From positions 88,558,966-88,622,965 of the forward strand of contig NC_092087.1 of the NCBI RefSeq assembly GCF_045679555.1: a DNA stretch of 64,000 nucleotides. Reading direction: 5' to 3'. Position numbers and translations under genes: made by a program. The notes below the pieces were generated by a model. That model was not told the DNA's origin and did not search any database. It was given only the letters and a program-made list of their open reading frames with translations. Origin of the DNA: Salvelinus alpinus. Taxonomy: Eukaryota > Chordata > Actinopteri > Salmoniformes > Salmonidae. This document shows positions 58,851 through 64,000 of this stretch, one piece after another (positions within the stretch are counted from its first letter, which is position 1; each line of letters opens with the position of its first letter).

Positions 58851-60679
58851 AGCCTGGTCAGGTCATTAACATGCAGGGACAGCATGTCACATAAGGGATG
58901 TTACTGTATCTTAATAGAACATGGTCTAAAGTCAGAATACTGTATTTACATTTCTTTATTTGAGGAGTGGACCTACATGTTTTACAAGAGACACAATGTG
59001 ACCCATTCCCATCACTCCTCATCAGCTGGTACTGAAGGTTCCAGAACAGATGAAAGGGGAGTATCTTTGGTTCCAGTGTTCTAGACTAGAGCTCTCCCTA
59101 CTGACATCTCAACATTACTGCAGCTTCCAGGCTTCATATGTCCCCACTAGTCCGATGAAAATATACAAAATAGAAGGTAGAACATTTTCAAAAATATATA
59201 TAGAATAAACCAGGCATGCACATAAAAGTACTATTATTGGGACTTATGTTGACCTGGCGTTTGAATTGAGTGAATTAGTGATCTCAGCTAGTTTGTTAGC
59301 TACATGAAGCTGCTGTTATTCAGTGATAAACAAGTATTTTTGTGCATCACACAGCTACTCTGAATGGACTGGATTGTGAACAATATGATGTGCTGCCTCT
59401 GAATTACAGCAAGACCCCATAGTTAGCTTGTGAGCTAGCTAGTTAGCTAAGATTTAGCTATCAACATTAGCTAGCTAGAAACAACAGACAACAGTGAGCT
59501 GACATTATGCCAAGGCCATTGCAAGCTGCTCTGAGTTTCCAGTGTGTTCTTGTGTGAAAGAGATGTGTTCAGCTCACTGATCTTCAGAACAATGGACCCA
59601 AAGTGAACCCTGACATGCATATAACTAAGTCTGTCTGTCTGGGATTATTGTGTCCCATTGTGTCTGAGTGATGCGTCTTTTTTTAAATGACAATGAATAA
59701 TCTTTCATGTAATTGTTTATTACTGCTTCATTATTGTTATTTTATTGTGTGATTTTTTTTCTTCTTCATTTTTATAATTAAAAAAATCTAATATTTTCTT
59801 ACATATTAACAACTGCATTGTTGCTTAAGGGCTTGTCAGTAACCATTTTACAGTAAGGTCTACACCTGTTGTATTCGGCGCATGTGACAAATACAATTAG
59901 ATTAGATTTGATTTGTGTGTTTAGGTGCTGGACATTGCTCCCTCTGACACTGGGTTTCTGAACATCTAAAAGTCTGAGCTGTTTGGGGGGTTCTACTAGC
60001 TGACATATGGAATTGTTTTAAGGTGGTCATACCATGGATCATTTAGCTATTTGATTTTGAATTATAGTACCCCTTTAGGTTAAAAAGGAGAAGGACTAAT
60101 GTTTGTGAGAGCAGGCAGGTGACTGCAATATAGTCTGCCTGGAACATGCCCCATATTCAACTGTAATTCAATTAAATAATAGCATTTATTTATCCCCTGT
60201 AGGGGCAATTACTAGGCACCCTATGGCATCAGGCTGGCAGTGAGTCTCACAGCGACATCACAAGGGGTCACACTTTCAGGTCACATGTCCAGTCACATGA
60301 CAAAACATACATACACAGTAAAACACATGATAACAACAGATGTCAGCCCCCTTAGTGTCTACAACATGGTCATCATAGAGGCGGCTCCCTGGGCAAAGAT
60401 CCCTTCAAAGTTCTAATGATGACATCATCTCCATCATCTGACATCAATGATGACATGTTTCACAGCTCAGGTCGAGGGAGAGGGGGAAGGAAATCAGAGG
60501 TGCACTCCTCTTCACTTTGATTGACACTTCACACACTCATTCTATATGTCCAGTGTTCTGTCTGGGATCTGTGGTCTGTGCCAGAGGACTACAAACGGGG
60601 TGACACCCCCCCCCCCAAGCATCCTGTTCCCTTTTAAAGTAGGGACACAGTCCCTCATCCTCTTCCTTAATCTTCATCA

Positions 60680-62230
60680 ATCTCCTCCCTCCCTACTATC
60701 CAGTCACTGAGTGGTGGACAGGGTTGACATGGTTTCCTGTCTCTTCCTCTCTGATCAGGCTTGTGTTTGAAGCGACACTTGTCACCATAGAAACAGCCGG
60801 TGGTCCTCCAGAAGAAACACTCGTCACCATTGATGGGAGCCATCCTCCTGGTCCTGGGAGAGAGAGAGACAAACAGTATGAAAACACAAACACCTGCACC
60901 TGTGCTCCTGCTCCCTCACTTTGTACATTTCAAAAGTTTATATGAGTTGATTGGTAACACTTTAGAATAACTCATAATGATGTTTTGACTGCAGATGGAT
61001 GTCCTTACCCTGTGGAGGCGTACTGGGAGGCTGAGGAGGTGTTGAGGCCTATAGAGTTGGTCCTCTGAAGAGAGGGAGGGGTTCTCTGCATCTAGCGGTC
61101 TGGGTACCTGATCACCAGCATGGTGCTCTCCAGCTCCACCCCCTGGACAGGAGGACAAACTACAGGCGCAGTCCAAATACATACAATTGAACCAAAAGCA
61201 TAGTCCCAAAAGTACAATGGAACTAATAGCATTGTCACAAAAGTACAATGAAACGAATACAATTGCATTGCATTTTATTACCACCAGAAAGGAGTTGAAT
61301 CGTTGTACTTTTCTCTCTGTGTTGGACAATGATGATACTATTTATGTGCAAGACTCAAGCTCTCCACTGAAGGCTCTTGACTCTGTGTATCATGCAGAGA
61401 CGTCTAACTCACCATTGTGATCTCTACAGTGCTGTCAGGTGGACATCAGTAGCAACACACAGGCTCAAACACTGGTACATTCCTATTCAGAAGACCATTT
61501 AATATGGAAAACTGCCATGTTATATATCCTCTCTTCTAGCATGAAATGAGAACACATACAAACTCACATCTCAATCTAGTTCAATGCTAACAGTACCGAA
61601 TATTAGAACCAAACATGGGAAAAAGTCCTTTCAATATTCAGCCCCTTGACTTGGAATGTCCTCCATTGGAGGAGTTCAAAGGTTAAATAGATGAACAGGT
61701 AATTGAGACATGTTGCTGTTTCTATTTGTCAGTCCATGTCAATAGTTTGCATTGCCTTTTTTTAAGCCCCCGTTCCCACAGGAGACCTTTTGCTTCTTGC
61801 CAGGCCATTGTAAATAAGAATTTGTTCTTAATTGACTTGCCTGGTTAAATAAAGATTAAATAAAGATGATCCTAAAAGTGCAATGGAACCAATAACATTG
61901 TCCCAAAAGTACAATATAACCAATAGCATAGTCCTAAGCGTACAATGGAACCAATAGTATAGTCCCACATGTACAATGGAACCAATGGCATAGTCCCAAA
62001 TTACATTGGAACCAATGGCATAGTCCAAAAGTACAATTGAACCAATAGCATGGTCCCAAAAGTACAAACTCCTAAAGTTTAAGCCAAAAAATTGAAAGCA
62101 CATCTCACATAGTTAAATGCGTATGACAGACAGCATTATGTTTCATCCCACCACTCAGATGGAGCCTCTTTCAGGTGCGAGCCATGTTGGGATTCTTGAA
62201 GTTGACAAAGGCACATCATTTCTCTTGTAG
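60680..62230 (-). pseudogene. 3' exons of the TPR-RRM-CCCH gene, right copy (pseudogene)
   Basis: The RRM exon (about 62167-62225) still reads CAFVNFKNPNMART but then has TGA, and its donor is changed from GTGAGA to CTGAGT. Exon 61009-61142 begins GVELESTMLVIRYPDR and then has TAG in place of the tryptophan codon of the left copy. The CCCH exon (from 60853 down) keeps all four zinc ligands and reads GDKCRFKHKPDQ, and the TGA that ends the left copy is TGT here, so the frame runs about 17 codons further. Two stops and a lost donor make this copy non-functional as an ordinary mRNA. Confidence 0.8.
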
Positions 62231-62411
62231 AACTCTGAAACTCTCTCTCTCCCCTCACCTACAGTACAGAATATAGATGGAGGAAGGAAGGGAGGGAGGT
62301 GACCACAGTCAAAATACAAGGAAATAGGAACAGGGTGCTATATGAGACAGCCTATAGAACCTATAACTGTAGGAATGTATACTGTGGAATAACCAGAATT
62401 AAACATACTCA

Positions 62412-63029
62412 CCCACTGTAGTCCTGAGAGGAGGAGAGGTCCATCACTGGAGTCATGAGGGAAGGAGAGGTCCACCACTGGAGTCCTGAAGGGAGGAGAG
62501 GTCCACCACTGGAGTCCTGAGGGGATGAGAGGTCCACCACTGGAGTTCTGAGGGGAGGAGAGGTCCACCGCTGGAGTTCTGAGGGGAGGAGAGGTCCACC
62601 ACTGGAGTTCTGAGGGGAGGAGAGGTCCACCACTGGAGTCCTGAGGGGAGGAGAGGTCCACCACTGGAGTTCTGAGGGGAGGAGAGATCCACCACTGGAG
62701 TCCTGAGGGGAGGAGAGGTCCACCACTGGAGTCCTGGGGGGAGGAGAGGTCCACCACTGGAGTACTAAGGGGAGGAGAAGCCTACCACTGGAGTCCAGAG
62801 GGGAGGAGAAGCCTACCACTGGAGTCCAGAGGGGAGGAGAAGCCTACCACTGGAGTCCTGGGGGGAGGAGAGGTCCACCACTGGAGTACTAAGGGGAGGA
62901 GAAGCCTACCACTGGAGTCCAGAGGGGAGGAGAGCTCCACCACTGGAGTCCTGAGGGGAGGAGAGGTCCACCACCAGAGTCCTGAGAGGAGGAGAGGTCC
63001 ACCACTGGAATTCTGAGGGGAGGAGAGGT
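62412..63029 (-). repeat. 31-bp array, right copy: exon made only of repeats
   Basis: About 20 units of the 31-bp repeat. On the minus strand the array is entered at TTTAG (63030-63034) and left at a strong donor GTGAGTATG (just below 62412), with frames open across most of it: VDLSSPQNSSGG, LLPSELQWWTSPPLRTP and so on. It lies exactly where an exon between the UBA-like and RRM exons would be expected. The left copy lacks the donor, because the array there runs directly into flanking sequence near 5110. Confidence 0.6.
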
Positions 63030-63129
63030 CCACCAGCTAAACCTCAAAATAAATAATTGTTAGATGTACTACAGGTATTTCTTTATTGTCGTAGTATTTT
63101 GATTAAATCAGAAATCAAACTTCTCTAAT

Positions 63130-63355
63130 AATGGCCATGCCCCCTGTGGTGGGGTCTGGTAGTGCAGTCTGTATTTACAATGCCCCCTGTGGTGGGGTCT
63201 AGTAGTGCAGTCTGTCTATACTTTGTCCCATGTGGTGGGGTCTGGTAGTGCAGTCTGTATATACCATACCCCTGTGGTGGGGTCTAGTAGTGCAATCTGT
63301 CTATACTTTGTCCCCTGTGGTGGGGTCTGGAAGTGCAGCTTGTCTCTACTATGGT
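63130..63355. repeat. Tandem repeat, about 45-bp unit
   Basis: Five copies of a unit with atgccccctgtggtggggtc, tggtagtgcagtctgtatat. It corresponds to 11600-11745 on the left side. A short GACA run (63370-63392) follows, where the left copy has its long GA/GACA tract. Confidence 0.85.
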
Positions 63356-63439
63356 GGGGAGATGGAGTAACAGACAGACAGACAGACACACACAGACACA
63401 AAAACACATTTAAGGTGAGGGAGGACACACATTTTTTAT

Positions 63440-64000
63440 GAGCATGGCCTTATTTCTATCACAGCATTTTGGATGACTGTCTTTCATTTTCCATTCGCCC
63501 AGCTCAATGTAACATGGATATATTTAACTACTACATGTCATGATACTCTAATGTTCCCTATAGCCATCATGAGGTTGTTACAACCTAGAATATGAATGGA
63601 AGCATACAACGTAGGTGCACAGGTTGAGAGAAACATTTGAGTAATCAAGGTGACAGACAGTTACACATTCAATACCACCTTGTACACTCTGGCCTGCATC
63701 TAGCTGATCTAGGATGTAATCATTAGTCCAACAGTTGCAAACAAGAGTTTCTCCAGGACAAATACAGGTATGTTTATCCTATTTAGTTCCGTTTGCTTGG
63801 TTTAAAAATTGTTTTTCAGCAGAATCGGTGGAATGAATACACCTCTGATCACATTCAAACACAGTTCACTTTCGAAGCAGACACATACAAACAGCATGAT
63901 CACATTGCCCGTTGTAGAATTCCTTCTCGCATCTCTGCATTATACCCCTCTTACCTTGTCCCTTCACTTGTGGACTTCAGTGCACAACACATCAGCTGTC
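63440..64000. other. Right end, nothing recognised
   Basis: The resemblance to the left copy ends here: the UBA-like exon expected at this distance is not found. No gene, transposon or repeat is recognised. Confidence 0.4.

Larger units (their letters stand above)
58050..62290. other. Segmental duplication, right copy
   Basis: Right partner of 840-5100 with the same order of landmarks. It includes an interrupted CA microsatellite (58276-58330), cassette 8, an L2-type tail (59808-59912), the damaged CCCH gene exons and a SINE tail (61795-61865). Confidence 0.85.

Overview
This window is vertebrate nuclear DNA, very probably from a salmonid fish. It has intron-exon genes with GT-AG splice sites, long CA/GA microsatellites, tRNA- and 5S-rRNA-derived SINEs, decayed L2/Rex-type LINEs, Tc1-like arms and an LTR element, in a mix typical of salmonid genomes. 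Nothing bacterial, no CRISPR array and no intact tRNA or rRNA gene is seen. All recognisable host receptor genes run on the minus strand.

The main content is a cluster of Siglec/CD22-like inhibitory receptors. Gene 1 (22457-27727, 11 coding exons, about 799 aa) reads signal peptide, V-C2-V-C2-V-C2, one I/C2-type domain, a membrane span and a tail with ITIMs. Gene 2 (40394-44429, 10 coding exons, about 705 aa) reads signal peptide, V-C2-V-C2, two near-identical Ig domains, a membrane span and the same tail. All junctions chosen are GT-AG, are phase-consistent and add up to whole codons. Each gene has a non-coding first exon with a TATA-like promoter (about 29.0 and 45.4 kb). That promoter/first-exon cassette recurs at least eight times in the window, so there are six cassettes without a recognisable gene body. 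Both genes also have a second, short ITIM-bearing terminal exon downstream that is phase-compatible with the membrane-span exon.

The cluster is bracketed by two copies of a different gene, also on the minus strand, built from a TPR exon, a UBA-like exon, a repeat-made exon, an RRM exon and a CCCH zinc-finger terminal exon. The left copy (3.5-12.3 kb) keeps intact RRM and CCCH exons but has a damaged UBA-like exon. The right copy (60.7-63 kb, continuing off the window) has stop codons in the RRM exon and in the exon after it. The match between about 840-5100 and 58050-62290 (offset about 57.2 kb) suggests that the window is one period of a tandem segmental duplication.

Much of the rest is minisatellite. 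There is a 31-bp array of about 6.4 kb at 5.1-11.5 kb, a 64-bp array carrying copies of a splice acceptor at 12.3-13.2 kb, 44-bp arrays at three paralogous places, 47-bp arrays, 31-bp and 27-bp arrays growing out of receptor tail exons, and a 3.7-kb AT-rich 28-bp array at 49-52.7 kb. Other elements are nested insertions at 14.3-18.1 kb, an LTR element with a 5-bp target duplication at 35.4-37.8 kb, a solo LTR inside gene 1, and two LINE copies at equivalent sites. An isolated KChIP-like EF-hand exon sits on the plus strand at 19.3 kb.
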